Both the position numbers and the translations under genes were made by a program. Shown piece by piece: positions 17,642-27,251 of a stretch of DNA of 47,768 nucleotides. The notes under the pieces are model-generated. The model was not told the origin of the DNA. It searched no databases and saw nothing but the letters and a program-made list of their open reading frames with translations. The stretch is from Deltaproteobacteria bacterium. GTDB lineage: Bacteria; Desulfobacterota; Binatia; UTPRO1. Numbering within the stretch: the stretch's first letter is position 1; the number at the start of each line of letters is the position of its first letter. The stretch spans positions 1 through 47,768 of the forward strand of contig JAJCZP010000255.1 in NCBI GenBank assembly GCA_029262315.1. Reading direction: 5' to 3'.

Positions 17642-18118
17642 ATGCGGATAGGTCAGGGGTACGACATTCATCGCCTCGCGGCCGGGGAGCGGCTGGTCCT
17701 CGGTGGCGTCGAGATCGAACACACGCGCGGGTTGGTCGGCCACTCCGACGCCGACGTCGTCCTGCACGCTGTCACCGACGCTCTCCTCGGGGCCATCGCG
17801 GCCGGCGACATCGGTCGGCACTTCTCTGACCAGCAGGCCGAGAACGCCGGCCGCGCCAGCAAGGACTTCGTCCGCGAGGCCATGCGCCTGGTCGGGGCTC
17901 GGGGCTACCAGGTCGCCAACGTCGACATCACCATCCACGCCGAGGAGCCGAAACTCGCACCCCACATCGACCAGATGCGCGCCCGCATCGCGACCCTCCT
18001 CGCCGTCGCCCCCGACGCCACCAGCGTCAAAGCTACCCGCGGCGAATCCCTAGGCCCCATTGGCCGCGCCGAAGGCATCGCCGCCCAAGCCATTGTCCTC
18101 CTCGAACCAACTAGCTGA
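17642..18118 (+). CDS. ispF: 2-C-methyl-D-erythritol 2,4-cyclodiphosphate synthase
   Basis: 158 residues, normal for IspF, which forms the cyclic diphosphate of the MEP isoprenoid pathway as a cytoplasmic trimer. Zinc ligands Asp8 and His10 (GYDIHRL) and His42 (GHSDADVVLHA) are present, as are DALLGAIAAGDIG and the C-terminal IGRAEGIAAQA. Two usually conserved loops deviate: the usual HFPDTDP-like stretch reads HFSDQQAEN, and the usual KATTNEKLGFIG reads KATRGESLGPIG. The second half of the gene is unusually rich in C-ending codons compared with its neighbours. ispD is not adjacent. The hairpin island lies just upstream. Confidence 0.94.
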   Translation: MRIGQGYDIHRLAAGERLVLGGVEIEHTRGLVGHSDADVVLHAVTDALLGAIAAGDIGRHFSDQQAENAGRASKDFVREAMRLVGARGYQVANVDITIHAEEPKLAPHIDQMRARIATLLAVAPDATSVKATRGESLGPIGRAEGIAAQAIVLLEPTS

Positions 18119-18168
18119 GTCCGCTGTTCTCCAGCGAGCTCGGTCCGCCACCCCCCACCGGAATCCAG

Positions 18169-18510
18169 CTACAACTCGTCGTCGTCGCCGCCCCCGCCCC
18201 CCTCGATCTGATCGACCATTTCTTCGAGCGCGTCGCCGCCCAGTTCGTCGCCGAGGTTCGAGCCCATTCGTCGGACGAAGCGCCCCATGCTCTTCGGATC
18301 GTTCTCGTCGACGTCGCCGAAACGACTCGGATCGGCCATTGCATCGAGTCGCGCCTCCTCCGACCGCACCATCGCGAAGCGCGACATCTGGCGTTCGAGA
18401 GTTTGCGTGTCGCAGCGCGGGCACGTCGTGTCGACGTCCTCGCCTGCGCGCAGAGTCAGAATCGTCTTCCGCCCGTTGCAACGGGAGCATCGATACTCGT
18501 ACAGAGGCAC
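18169..18510 (-). CDS. FmdB-family zinc-ribbon protein
   Basis: 113 residues. MPLYEYRCSRCNGRKT and TTCPRCDTQTLERQMSRF form the two CxxC knuckles of the FmdB regulatory-protein family, followed by a variable region and an acidic Gly/Asp tail (GGGGGDDDEL). Function in most bacteria is unknown; the founder was linked to transcription of formamidase genes in Methylophilus. The gene is convergent with ispF (50 bp between stops) and divergent from the Tat-exported subunit gene (76 bp). Confidence 0.85.
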   Translation of the reverse strand: MPLYEYRCSRCNGRKTILTLRAGEDVDTTCPRCDTQTLERQMSRFAMVRSEEARLDAMADPSRFGDVDENDPKSMGRFVRRMGSNLGDELGGDALEEMVDQIEGGGGGDDDEL

Positions 18511-18586
18511 CCTCTATCTATAATCCCGGGCGCTCGACCCGCCAATCGTCTTTCACCGGCTTGACGGGCCGGGGGCGGTCCGTAGC

Positions 18587-19234
18587 ATGGCGGCCGGATC
18601 CAACCTGATGCAGTCCACCGAGGAGACGCGCCTGATGCATGACGAGATGTTGACCGCTCTCCAGGTCAATCTCTCGCGGCGGCGATTGTTGGCGACCGGC
18701 GTCAGCGGCGCGGCCTTACTCGTCTTCGGCGGGCTGCTGCCGACCGGCTGCGCCCGGTACGCACCTCCGGCGCGTCGCATGCAGTTCCTGTCTCGCAAGG
18801 AGTACGCCATCGTGAGCCAGGCGGCCGCTCGGATTCTGGGGTTGCCGCGCGATGAGGAATCGCGCGTCGGCGTCTTCATCGACGATCTTCTTGCGAATCT
18901 TCCGCCCACGTCGCAGGGGCAGGCGCGGCTCATGCTCCGGGTCGTCGAGCACGGTACGCACCTGTTCGATCTCAAGGCAAAACGATTCACCAAGCTGAGT
19001 CCGGCCGCACAGGATATCTACCTCGAAGGCTGGATGCGTAGCTCGCTCGGCGCGCGTCGGATCGTTTTTCGCGCCCTGAAGGCGCTCGCCGCCCTCGGAT
19101 ACTACGCGCAGCAAGAGTCGTGGGATGGCATTGGCTACGAGGGCCCATGGCTCGGTCGGGAGACCGTCGAGGCGCGACCGACGGGCGAAGAGCCGGTGGC
19201 ACTGGCCGAGCTGCCCCAGGTACGCCGGTCGTGA
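18587..19234 (+). CDS. Small subunit of a GMC-type dehydrogenase (gluconate 2-dehydrogenase subunit 3-like), Tat lipoprotein
   Basis: 215 residues from the ATG 18587; later in-frame ATGs at 18608 and 18635 are also possible starts. The N-terminus has a twin-arginine motif SRRRLLATG (Arg31-32), a hydrophobic stretch and a lipobox LPTGC with Cys55, so the mature protein should be a folded, lipid-anchored exported subunit. The following region (FLSRKEYAIVSQAAARILGL) resembles the gluconate 2-dehydrogenase subunit 3 family, which accompanies flavin catalytic subunits. The stop overlaps the GTG start of the GMC gene (GTGA), strong evidence that both are made together and form one complex. Confidence 0.8.
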   Translation: MAAGSNLMQSTEETRLMHDEMLTALQVNLSRRRLLATGVSGAALLVFGGLLPTGCARYAPPARRMQFLSRKEYAIVSQAAARILGLPRDEESRVGVFIDDLLANLPPTSQGQARLMLRVVEHGTHLFDLKAKRFTKLSPAAQDIYLEGWMRSSLGARRIVFRALKALAALGYYAQQESWDGIGYEGPWLGRETVEARPTGEEPVALAELPQVRRS

Positions 19235-20775
19235 TTCTCGATACCGCGACGGTCGATGCGGATGTAACGCTCGATGCGGACGTATGCATCGTGGGTTCGG
19301 GCGCCGGCGGCGCGACCGCGGCACGGGAGCTTGCCGAGGCCGGTCGGTCGGTCGTCGTGGTGGAGGAAGGCTCGTATGTGCGCAGTGCCGCGTTCGAGCA
19401 GCGCGAGGACATCATGTACCCGCGGCTCTACCGGGAGGGGGGGACGGCAGCGACCGCCGACTACACGGTCCTGGTGTCGCAGGGGCGTGCTGTCGGCGGC
19501 TCGACCGTTGTCGGCTCCTGTCTGTGCATCCGCCCCCCACGACCGATCTTGGCGAGCTGGAAGCGAAACTTCGGACTGAACGGTTTCGACTACGAGACGA
19601 TCTATCCCTTCTTTCGGCGCGTCGAGAAGCACATCGCGGCTCGACGTCTCGAGCCGAAGCAGGTCAACGCGAACAGCGGCAAGCTGTTGGTGGGGAGTGA
19701 TCGGCTCGGCTACCGGGGTTTTCTGCCGATGCACAACCGCACCGATTGCCTCGAGTGCGGATACTGCGTTCTCGGGTGTACCTACGACCGGAAGGGCGAC
19801 ATGCTTACGACGGCGATACCAGCCGCCTCGCGTGCCGGGGCGATCATCGTTCCCGACTGCGAGATCCTGCAGATCGCAACGCGGCGCGGGCGCGCGGCGG
19901 GAGTCGGCGGGGTCTTCCGTCGCTCGCGGACGGGTCGTCGGTACGCGCTCAAGGTGCGGGCACCCGTCGTCATTCTGGCGGCTGGAGCGATCAACTCGCC
20001 GCGCCTGTGGCATCAGAGTCGACTCCCCGACCCCGGGAACCGCGTGGGACGGAACCTGAGGCTACAGCCACAGGTGGTCGTTGCGGCGCTGTACGACGCG
20101 CCGGTTCGAGCGTGGCAGGGGATCCCGCAAGGCTACGTCGTCGACGAGTTTCTGTCCTTGAGCGAGCGCGACGCCGGGAGCGGCTATCTGCTCCTGCCAG
20201 CGGCGTCGCATCCGGTGGCGACGGCCAGCATGCTGCCCGGCTATGGGGCTGCGCATCGCAAACTCATGGGTCTGCTACCCCGCCTGGGGGCGATCGCGAT
20301 CGCGATCCACGATCACACGCGGGGGCATCTCGAATTCGACACCAAGGGACCGCCGACCGTCGTCTACCGTCTCGGCGCGACCGATGAGGAGCAGCTGCTC
20401 GACGGCCTGATGAAAGCGAGCGAGGTGAGTTTCGCCGCCGGGGCCGAGAAGGTGTTCCTGCCCTACAACGACATGGTTACGGTGCGGCGACGGGGAGCGT
20501 ATCAGGCCGTGCGCGACCGTGGCCTGGTCGTCAACGACCCGCTGTTTCTCTCATCCGCTCCGCATGGCACGCTGCGGATGGGCAGTGATCGCCGCAAGTC
20601 GGTCGTCGACGGGTTCGGCGAGGCGCACGCTGTCCGGAACCTCTTTGTGTGTGACGCCAGCATCTTCCCGACCAGTATCGCCGTTCCACCGCAGATTGCC
20701 GTCATGGCGCTCGCGACCAGGACGGCGGACCATATCGTGCGGAACGCGGCCCGCTACTTCGATTCGGATAGCTAG
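19231..20775 (+). CDS. GMC-family FAD oxidoreductase (large subunit)
   Basis: 514 residues from the GTG at 19231, which overlaps the upstream stop by four bases; a frame from 19120 lies within that gene and is rejected. FAD motif GSGAGG (about 22-27), GRAVGGSTVVGS and the C-terminal PHGTLRMGSD plus LFVCDASIFPTSIAVPPQIAVMALA define a GMC alcohol/sterol/sugar oxidase or dehydrogenase. The catalytic His is in APHGT. Where many members have Asn-Pro before the final helix, this one has Pro-Pro-Gln. A C-x2-C-x2-C-x3-C cluster (CLECGYCVLGC) has ferredoxin-like spacing. It has no export signal of its own and probably rides out on the Tat signal of the small subunit. Substrate unknown; long-chain or sterol alcohols are likely for this subgroup. 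Confidence 0.85.
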   Translation: MILDTATVDADVTLDADVCIVGSGAGGATAARELAEAGRSVVVVEEGSYVRSAAFEQREDIMYPRLYREGGTAATADYTVLVSQGRAVGGSTVVGSCLCIRPPRPILASWKRNFGLNGFDYETIYPFFRRVEKHIAARRLEPKQVNANSGKLLVGSDRLGYRGFLPMHNRTDCLECGYCVLGCTYDRKGDMLTTAIPAASRAGAIIVPDCEILQIATRRGRAAGVGGVFRRSRTGRRYALKVRAPVVILAAGAINSPRLWHQSRLPDPGNRVGRNLRLQPQVVVAALYDAPVRAWQGIPQGYVVDEFLSLSERDAGSGYLLLPAASHPVATASMLPGYGAAHRKLMGLLPRLGAIAIAIHDHTRGHLEFDTKGPPTVVYRLGATDEEQLLDGLMKASEVSFAAGAEKVFLPYNDMVTVRRRGAYQAVRDRGLVVNDPLFLSSAPHGTLRMGSDRRKSVVDGFGEAHAVRNLFVCDASIFPTSIAVPPQIAVMALATRTADHIVRNAARYFDSDS

Positions 20776-20796
20776 TTGAGTTTGCGGACGTTTCCA

Positions 20797-20826
20797 TTGA
20801 CAATGTACCGCGAGGTACGGTAGTAA
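20797..20826 (+). promoter_or_regulatory. Putative promoter with inverted repeat in the spacer
   Basis: A perfect -35 TTGACA (20797-20802) is followed after 18 bp by TAGTAA (20821-20826). Within the spacer, GTACC (20805-20809) and GGTAC (20814-20818) form an inverted repeat around GCGA, where a repressor could block polymerase. It would drive the small secreted peptide at 21001 and the secreted protein at 21135. The -10 match is weak. Confidence 0.4.
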
Positions 20827-20838
20827 CGCGCCGCGTTA
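20824..20838. repeat. 15-bp palindrome TAACGCG-C-CGCGTTA
   Basis: Perfect seven-base arms around a single central C, immediately downstream of the putative -10 box. Size and position suit a protein-binding operator. Confidence 0.6.
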
Positions 20839-21000
20839 TGCCGGGGCTGCGCAGCGTTCGCCCGCATATGCTGTGCGGTATATACGGATCAGGGACGGGT
20901 CGCCGGTCAGGGTCTGCAAGGTCGCAGTCGCGGTGAGTTTCGAGGTGCGTTCCGTATCGGCTCGACGGGTCGAGCGGCGATGCTAAAGGAGAGGCGCAGC

Positions 21001-21114
21001 ATGAGGACGGGGACACTTCGCAGCATCAGTGTTGGGGTGGTGCTCGCCGCGATCGTGGGGCTCGTTGCCGCGCCCAGGGCTGATGCCCGGATCATCTCGG
21101 AGGTCGTATGGTGA
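21001..21114 (+). CDS. 37-residue secreted peptide or truncated secreted-protein remnant
   Basis: The ATG at 21001 has AAGGAG (20986-20991) upstream. Residues 1-29 form a textbook signal peptide: basic start RTGTLR, hydrophobic core SVGVVLAAIVGLVAA and an ADA cleavage site. Only eight residues (RIISEVVW) would remain after cleavage before the TGA. Its end overlaps an ATG at 21108 that reads into the next secreted protein. It is either a true small exported peptide, a leader that couples translation to the next gene, or the stump of a broken paralogue. Homology to known genes is not recognisable at this length. Confidence 0.45.
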   Translation: MRTGTLRSISVGVVLAAIVGLVAAPRADARIISEVVW

Positions 21115-21134
21115 TCGTACAGAGGGAGCAGGTC

Positions 21135-22205
21135 ATGAGAGATTCGAGAGTGGTTCGATCGATGAAGGCGTTGGCTGTGTGTGTCGCTGCCGTGGGCGTC
21201 TTCGCGGCGCATGGCGCGCAGGCCCAGGGGCTCGGAGGCGTCGTCACTCTTCTCGACGAGGCTGGCACGCTGATCATGCCGTTCGACAACACGACCAACC
21301 ACGCGAGTTTTCAGATCGTTACGCGTGTCGGGCCAGGTACCGGAGGGGGCACTCCGGTTGCGACGCACTGGTCGTACTGGTCGGAGGACTGTCGCCACCT
21401 GGTCGACGTCCTGGTGTGTTTGACGCCTCTGGATACCAAAGTGATGGATCCCTCGAAGGTGCAGGGGGAGATTCAGTCCCCGAATCCTCCCAGCAACAAC
21501 GGGATTGGGAGCATCACCGACCTCACCGGCGAGCGCGGGTTGGTGATCGTCACCGCCTTCGAGGCGAACACGGGCGCTTCCGGCTTGGAGTGCAACATCA
21601 TCGACCCCGAGTCGTTCCTGCTGACCGAGATCTTCGGTGGATGGATCATCGCGGATACCTCGACCAACGCCGCCTTCGGCGCCGATGCCCTCGGCCTCCC
21701 GCCCGATGAGCTCCCCGAAGCGAGTACGCTCGTCGTTGATGGGGGTGTCATGATACCGACGTTCAACCCGCAATCGCTCGGTGCCTCTACGGTCATCACG
21801 TTTGGTCTCGAGGTGCCGGCCGGTAACGGTCTATTCACCGATTCGGAGCCAGGACCCATCAATCGTGACCAAGCCGACGGGAGTCACGTCTGTTGCAACG
21901 TTAGCTTCACCGACGATCTCGAGATTACGACCTCGCTACCCGACCTGTGCTTCGAGTGCGTGGACTTTCGCGCGATCTCTGGCGCGCAGGCCGCGGCGGG
22001 AGAGGCGTCGATCATTCCGCCCAACACGACGATCGACTCCTCAGGGTTTGTTACGCTCCGAAACTGCAGCTCCGCGGTCGAAGAAGGTGGGCCGAGCGGT
22101 CCGTTGGGGGATGAGTTCGAGCAGTTCGTCTTCGCGATCCACGGGCAGGCCGTTGGTCCGTTCGGAGTCGCGCTCTACGGAACATACACGAGCGAACGGC
22201 TGTAG
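21135..22205 (+). CDS. Secreted protein of unknown function
   Basis: 356 residues from the ATG 21135, with a GAGGGAGCAGG ribosome-binding region; an ATG at 21108 in the same frame also has a GGAGG and would only lengthen the signal peptide. Signal peptide residues 1-30 end at AQA. The mature part is acidic, predicted rich in beta strand, with few cysteines except a cluster CCNVSF...LCFECVDF near the C-terminal third. No transmembrane anchor or enzymatic motif is seen. I do not recognise the family. It shares the putative promoter at 20797 with the small peptide upstream and is convergent with the spoVR operon (56 bp between stops). Confidence 0.75.
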   Translation: MRDSRVVRSMKALAVCVAAVGVFAAHGAQAQGLGGVVTLLDEAGTLIMPFDNTTNHASFQIVTRVGPGTGGGTPVATHWSYWSEDCRHLVDVLVCLTPLDTKVMDPSKVQGEIQSPNPPSNNGIGSITDLTGERGLVIVTAFEANTGASGLECNIIDPESFLLTEIFGGWIIADTSTNAAFGADALGLPPDELPEASTLVVDGGVMIPTFNPQSLGASTVITFGLEVPAGNGLFTDSEPGPINRDQADGSHVCCNVSFTDDLEITTSLPDLCFECVDFRAISGAQAAAGEASIIPPNTTIDSSGFVTLRNCSSAVEEGGPSGPLGDEFEQFVFAIHGQAVGPFGVALYGTYTSERL

Positions 22206-22261
22206 CCGATTCGCTCGGTCCCGTTCTGAGAGCCCCGGGTCGGGTGGAATCCGGCTCGGGG

Positions 22262-23650
22262 TTACTTCAACGACTTCGCGGAGAACCCGCGGTCGTTGAA
22301 CGTCAGCATCGTGCGCTTACCGCTCACGACCGTTTCCAGGACGCACTCCCGACCCCAGAGCCGAAACGCGTAGGCCAGCGTCTTCTCCGCGTTCTCGAGC
22401 TGAAGGTCGCGCCCGTCGTGCTGGTGCACCATGTAGAGCGTGCGCTTGCGGCCGAAATCCGCGTCCACGATCTCGATTACCGGCATGCTCCCCATGCCGA
22501 CGCTCCGTAGGAACTGTTCTTTGATGTCGTGCCAGCCGTCCTCGTCGGAGACCCCGGTAACCACGAGGTCGTCACCGCGTGCTTCGTACTGGAAGAGGTC
22601 GAGCTCACGCATGGCCTCCTCGGTGAGATGGCGTCGCAGGAACGAGACGTCGCGGTCGGTCTCGCGGACTTCGAGGAGCTTCGCCATGCCGCTGGCCTCG
22701 TGACCTTCTTTCAGGTCCGTCCAGAGCTTGAGGCCGATGTGATACGGATTGAGGCCTCCGGGCGTTGGGCGGACGACCTGATTGTGGCGGACCAGGAACT
22801 CCAGATAGAGTTCTTGCGGTAGGTCGATCGAGCTCATGATCTCGCGATGGACCCACGAGGCCCAGCCCTCATTCATGATCTTGGTTTCGATCTGCGGGAT
22901 GAAATATCGGGCTTCCTCGTCGACGATCTCGAGCAGATCGCGCTCCCAGTTTGCCAGGTAGGGATTGTGCTCGGCGATGAACAGGAGCAGGTCCGGTTCC
23001 GGCGTAAGCGGTAGCCGTTGGAGATCGGGTTGCACGTACTCGGTGCGGCGGTGGAGCGCCTGGAACGGATCGGGGGCTGGCTCCGCGTCTTGGAGGAGAC
23101 GCTCGCGATGTTCGTCCTCGGAGAGCTTCCTGATGGCAAGGTTCCGCCGTCGTTGGAGCGACAGGGCGTGCGCGGCGTCGAGGATGTTTTCGACGCGGTC
23201 GGCACCGATCGACGGGTCTTCCATGTAGCCACGCACGCGTTCCGCGTGCGCTTTGAAGGTGCCGAGGGTGAACTCGGCTCGCGTCGACTTGAAGGTGAAG
23301 TTGTTCTTGAAGAAGTCGTTGTGGCCGTAAACGTGCGCGATGGTCAGAATCTGGAGGCAGAGGGAGTTGTCACGCATCAGGTAGGCGAGCGCCGGGCTGC
23401 TGTTGATCACCATCTCGTACGGGAGACCGCTTACCCCGTAGTCGTAGAGCGTTTTCAGCTTCTCGAAGGCCTTCCCGTACGACCAGTGGGGGTAGTGCGT
23501 AGGCATGCCCGAATAGCCCATGTAGGCGAGCATGTCGGTGTGATTGCACATCTCGAATTCCTGGGGGTAGCAGTCGAGGCCCAGCGCCTCGACCCGCTCG
23601 CGAATCTTTGCGTCCCAGTACTCGAGATCACTGAGGTCCCACGTTGCCAT
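22262..23650 (-). CDS. spoVR: SpoVR/YcgB family protein
   Basis: 462 residues from the ATG 23650; the longer frame to 24193 runs back into yeaH. Typical features are WDLSDLEYWDAKI, CYPQEFEMCNHTDMLAYMGYSGMP and HWSYGK...YEMVINSSPALAYLM, then HVYGHNDFF and ADRVENILDAAHAL, closely matching the SpoVR family of about 460-510 residues. In Bacillus the family affects spore cortex formation; in enterobacteria YcgB belongs to the stationary-phase set. Its biochemical role is not known. It is the last gene of prkA-yeaH-spoVR (17 bp after yeaH), an association kept in many bacteria. Confidence 0.93.
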   Translation of the reverse strand: MATWDLSDLEYWDAKIRERVEALGLDCYPQEFEMCNHTDMLAYMGYSGMPTHYPHWSYGKAFEKLKTLYDYGVSGLPYEMVINSSPALAYLMRDNSLCLQILTIAHVYGHNDFFKNNFTFKSTRAEFTLGTFKAHAERVRGYMEDPSIGADRVENILDAAHALSLQRRRNLAIRKLSEDEHRERLLQDAEPAPDPFQALHRRTEYVQPDLQRLPLTPEPDLLLFIAEHNPYLANWERDLLEIVDEEARYFIPQIETKIMNEGWASWVHREIMSSIDLPQELYLEFLVRHNQVVRPTPGGLNPYHIGLKLWTDLKEGHEASGMAKLLEVRETDRDVSFLRRHLTEEAMRELDLFQYEARGDDLVVTGVSDEDGWHDIKEQFLRSVGMGSMPVIEIVDADFGRKRTLYMVHQHDGRDLQLENAEKTLAYAFRLWGRECVLETVVSGKRTMLTFNDRGFSAKSLK

Positions 23651-23667
23651 CACCGCGCCCCTGTCCC

Positions 23668-24873
<1,206 letters not shown>

Positions 24874-24897
24874 GGCGTGGCCGTCCCGACGTCTCGG

Positions 24898-26835
24898 CTA
24901 GTCCTTCCACAGATTGTTCGCCGCGTACTTGAGTACGACGTCGACGCAACTCTCGCAGTACCCGTTCTCGAGGAGATTGCGCTCCATGGCGTCGTATTTC
25001 GACGTCTGCTCCTCGTCGCGGGTGCGGGCCGTGGTGATGATACGGCTCAATTCGCGTACCGACTCGGTGAGTTTCTTCTCAATGGCCTCTTTCAGGGGCT
25101 CGTAGCTTCGGTACGTGATCTTTTCGCTTCGTCGCCCGAGCGCCCAGAGGTACGCGATGACCTCCTGGCGGAATCCCTCGGCCGCGGAGCCGATGATGGC
25201 GATCTGCTCCTCGATGGATTTGAGGAAGGCCTCGTCTGGCTGCAGCTCCTCGCGGGTGTTGCGATCCTTGACGCGCGTCTTGTTGACGTACGCTTCGGCG
25301 TGGTCGAGGTAGTTCTGAAACAGTGCCTCGGCCTGCTCTTGGTAGGCGTAGACGAAGCCCTTGGTGACTTCTTTTCGCAGGACGTCCAGGTACTCCTTGT
25401 GCAGCACGTCCTGGAGGAACTCGAGGTATCCCTTGCGTGCGTCGTCCGAGATGTCGGCTTCCTTGACCATCGCGATCAGCGCTTCGCGCACGTTGATGGG
25501 GTTGATGCATTTGCCATCGGCGTTGTCGGAGAGCGCGTTGTCGAGCGCTTTCATGATGAAGCGCGTCGAGATCCCGCTCATGCCCTCGCGCTTCGTGTCT
25601 TCGCGGAGCTCCTGAATGTCGATCTTCTTGGTCTTGCCCTTCTCGACGACCTCCTCGCCGTTGTAGAGCTTGAGCTTGGTCATCAGATCGCACTTGTTGT
25701 TGGGCTCGAGGCGCGACAGGATCGCGAACATCGACGCCACTTCGAGGGTGTGCGGTGCGACATGGGCCTCGAAGTCGGAGTTGCGGATGATCTTCTCGTA
25801 GATCCGGACCTCTTCCGAAAGCCGCAGGTTGTACGGGACCTTGACGACGACAATGCGGTCGAGGATGGCCTCGTTCGTGTGGTCGGCTCGGAACTTTTGC
25901 CACTCCGCCTCGTTCGAGTGCGCGGCGATGACGGTATCGACGTACACGAGACCGTGACGTCCTGGCGCCGGGATGACCTTTTCTTGCGTGGCCGTGATCA
26001 TCGCATGGAGGTACTCGGTCTCGTTCTTGAAAACCTCGATGAACTCGACCATGCCGCGGTTGCCGACGTTCAGTGCGCCATTCAGGTCGAGGACGCGCGG
26101 GTCACCCTCCGAGAACGTATCGAGCTTGGAGATGTCTTCACTGCCGATCAGGACGGACGTGTCCTGATTGTTCGGGTCGACCGGCGGGACAACGCCGAGG
26201 CCCACACGATTGCGCTTCGAGAATGTATGGGACGCCACGGGGACGTCTTCGTAGCGTCCGGCGAACTCGCCCTTCAGGCGATAGCGGCACACCGGGCAGA
26301 GGTCGCCTTCGATGTGCACGCCAAGCATCTTCTGAAACTCTTGACGAAGATGGCGTGGGATCAGGTGCAGGGGCTCCTCGAACATCGGGCACCCGTCGAT
26401 GAAGTACATCGGGGGGCTCGCTTCGAGGCCGCGCTGCAGCCTCTCGACCAGCGAACTCTTTCCGGAGCCGACGGGGCCCATCAGATAGAGCACCTGCCGA
26501 CTCTCCTCGCCCTTCAACGAAGCGGCGTGGAAGTAGCGCACGATTTGCGAGACGGTCTTCTCGATGCCGAAGAACTCGTCGCTGAAGAACTTGTAGGTTT
26601 TGGTCGATTCGTCCTTGTACAGGCGCTTGACCCGCGGATCGTCCGTGGCGAGGATGTCGGACGAGCCGTCGCGTATGAGGACATCGTAGATACGCGAATG
26701 GGCGAGCTTCGGAATGCTCGGGTCCTGCTTGACGAGGTCGAGGTAGGCGAGGAACGTCCCTGACCATGGCTCTTCGTCGTGTGCGACGCGATCGTCTTTG
26801 ATCAGCTTCTCAAAGGCGCTCTTCCCGTTGTCCAT
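24898..26835 (-). CDS. prkA: PrkA serine protein kinase / AAA+ protein
   Basis: 645 residues, the usual length. The start at 26835 has AAGGAG six bases upstream. The AAA+ part carries Walker A GPVGSGKSSLV (about 120-130). A CPVC pair in GDLCPVCRYRL and the C-terminal kinase-like domain with NPINVREALIAMVKEADIS complete the family layout. PrkA (YeaG in E. coli) is a stress and nitrogen-starvation protein; kinase and, more recently, protease activities have been reported for the family. First gene of the prkA-yeaH-spoVR operon; a promoter candidate lies 85 bp upstream. Confidence 0.96.
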   Translation of the reverse strand: MDNGKSAFEKLIKDDRVAHDEEPWSGTFLAYLDLVKQDPSIPKLAHSRIYDVLIRDGSSDILATDDPRVKRLYKDESTKTYKFFSDEFFGIEKTVSQIVRYFHAASLKGEESRQVLYLMGPVGSGKSSLVERLQRGLEASPPMYFIDGCPMFEEPLHLIPRHLRQEFQKMLGVHIEGDLCPVCRYRLKGEFAGRYEDVPVASHTFSKRNRVGLGVVPPVDPNNQDTSVLIGSEDISKLDTFSEGDPRVLDLNGALNVGNRGMVEFIEVFKNETEYLHAMITATQEKVIPAPGRHGLVYVDTVIAAHSNEAEWQKFRADHTNEAILDRIVVVKVPYNLRLSEEVRIYEKIIRNSDFEAHVAPHTLEVASMFAILSRLEPNNKCDLMTKLKLYNGEEVVEKGKTKKIDIQELREDTKREGMSGISTRFIMKALDNALSDNADGKCINPINVREALIAMVKEADISDDARKGYLEFLQDVLHKEYLDVLRKEVTKGFVYAYQEQAEALFQNYLDHAEAYVNKTRVKDRNTREELQPDEAFLKSIEEQIAIIGSAAEGFRQEVIAYLWALGRRSEKITYRSYEPLKEAIEKKLTESVRELSRIITTARTRDEEQTSKYDAMERNLLENGYCESCVDVVLKYAANNLWKD

Positions 26836-27251
26836 AGTAGCTCCTTACTCAGCCGAGTCAGGAAGCGGGCGCTTGCGCGTGCCGGCACATCACGTGCGAG
26901 CGTTCGGAACTGTGTGAAAAGTATAATCGCCCGCCTAGTCCCTGGGAACCCCTCTACGTGCGGGATAACAACGCATGGTGCTCGCAAGGGTTGCGGTGGC
27001 GTATCGCCAGGGCTCCAGAGCGAAGCAACAGCTGGAGCGATCTACGTAAGGGAGGCACGCCAACCACGGATGGGGCGCTTCCTCGTTCATCCCAACAACC
27101 ACACGCGACCACGACATGTTGGTCACTCTCCCGACGCGAGAAAGCGTACCATCGCCGTTTGCGAAGTGTCAACGTTATTTTTGTGCGCAGTGCGTTGTCG
27201 GTCGGAATCGGCGCAGCGCTTGACGGACGTGCGGATTGGTAGGACACACCC
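26836..27251. other. Gene-poor divergent region between prkA and acyl-CoA ligase
   Basis: About 416 bp with no convincing gene on either strand. It contains the putative prkA promoter (26920-26948), a seven-base stem hairpin GCTCCAG (27012-27018) / CTGGAGC (27032-27038), and the upstream sequence of the ligase gene. Short open frames here lack a ribosome-binding site and protein-like composition. Confidence 0.6.
26920..26948 (-). promoter_or_regulatory. Putative sigma-70 promoter of the prkA operon
   Basis: On the minus strand TTCCCA (26948-26943) and TATACT (26925-26920) are separated by 17 bp, four and five matches to consensus. It would leave a leader of roughly 80 bases before the prkA ATG. 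The same place reads TATAAT on the plus strand, but with no -35 at the right distance. Confidence 0.4.

Noticed and set aside
22206-22261. Imperfect GAGCC...GGCTC repeat between the secreted protein and spoVR stops, considered as a terminator
   Set aside because: Mismatched stem and no T-run on either strand.
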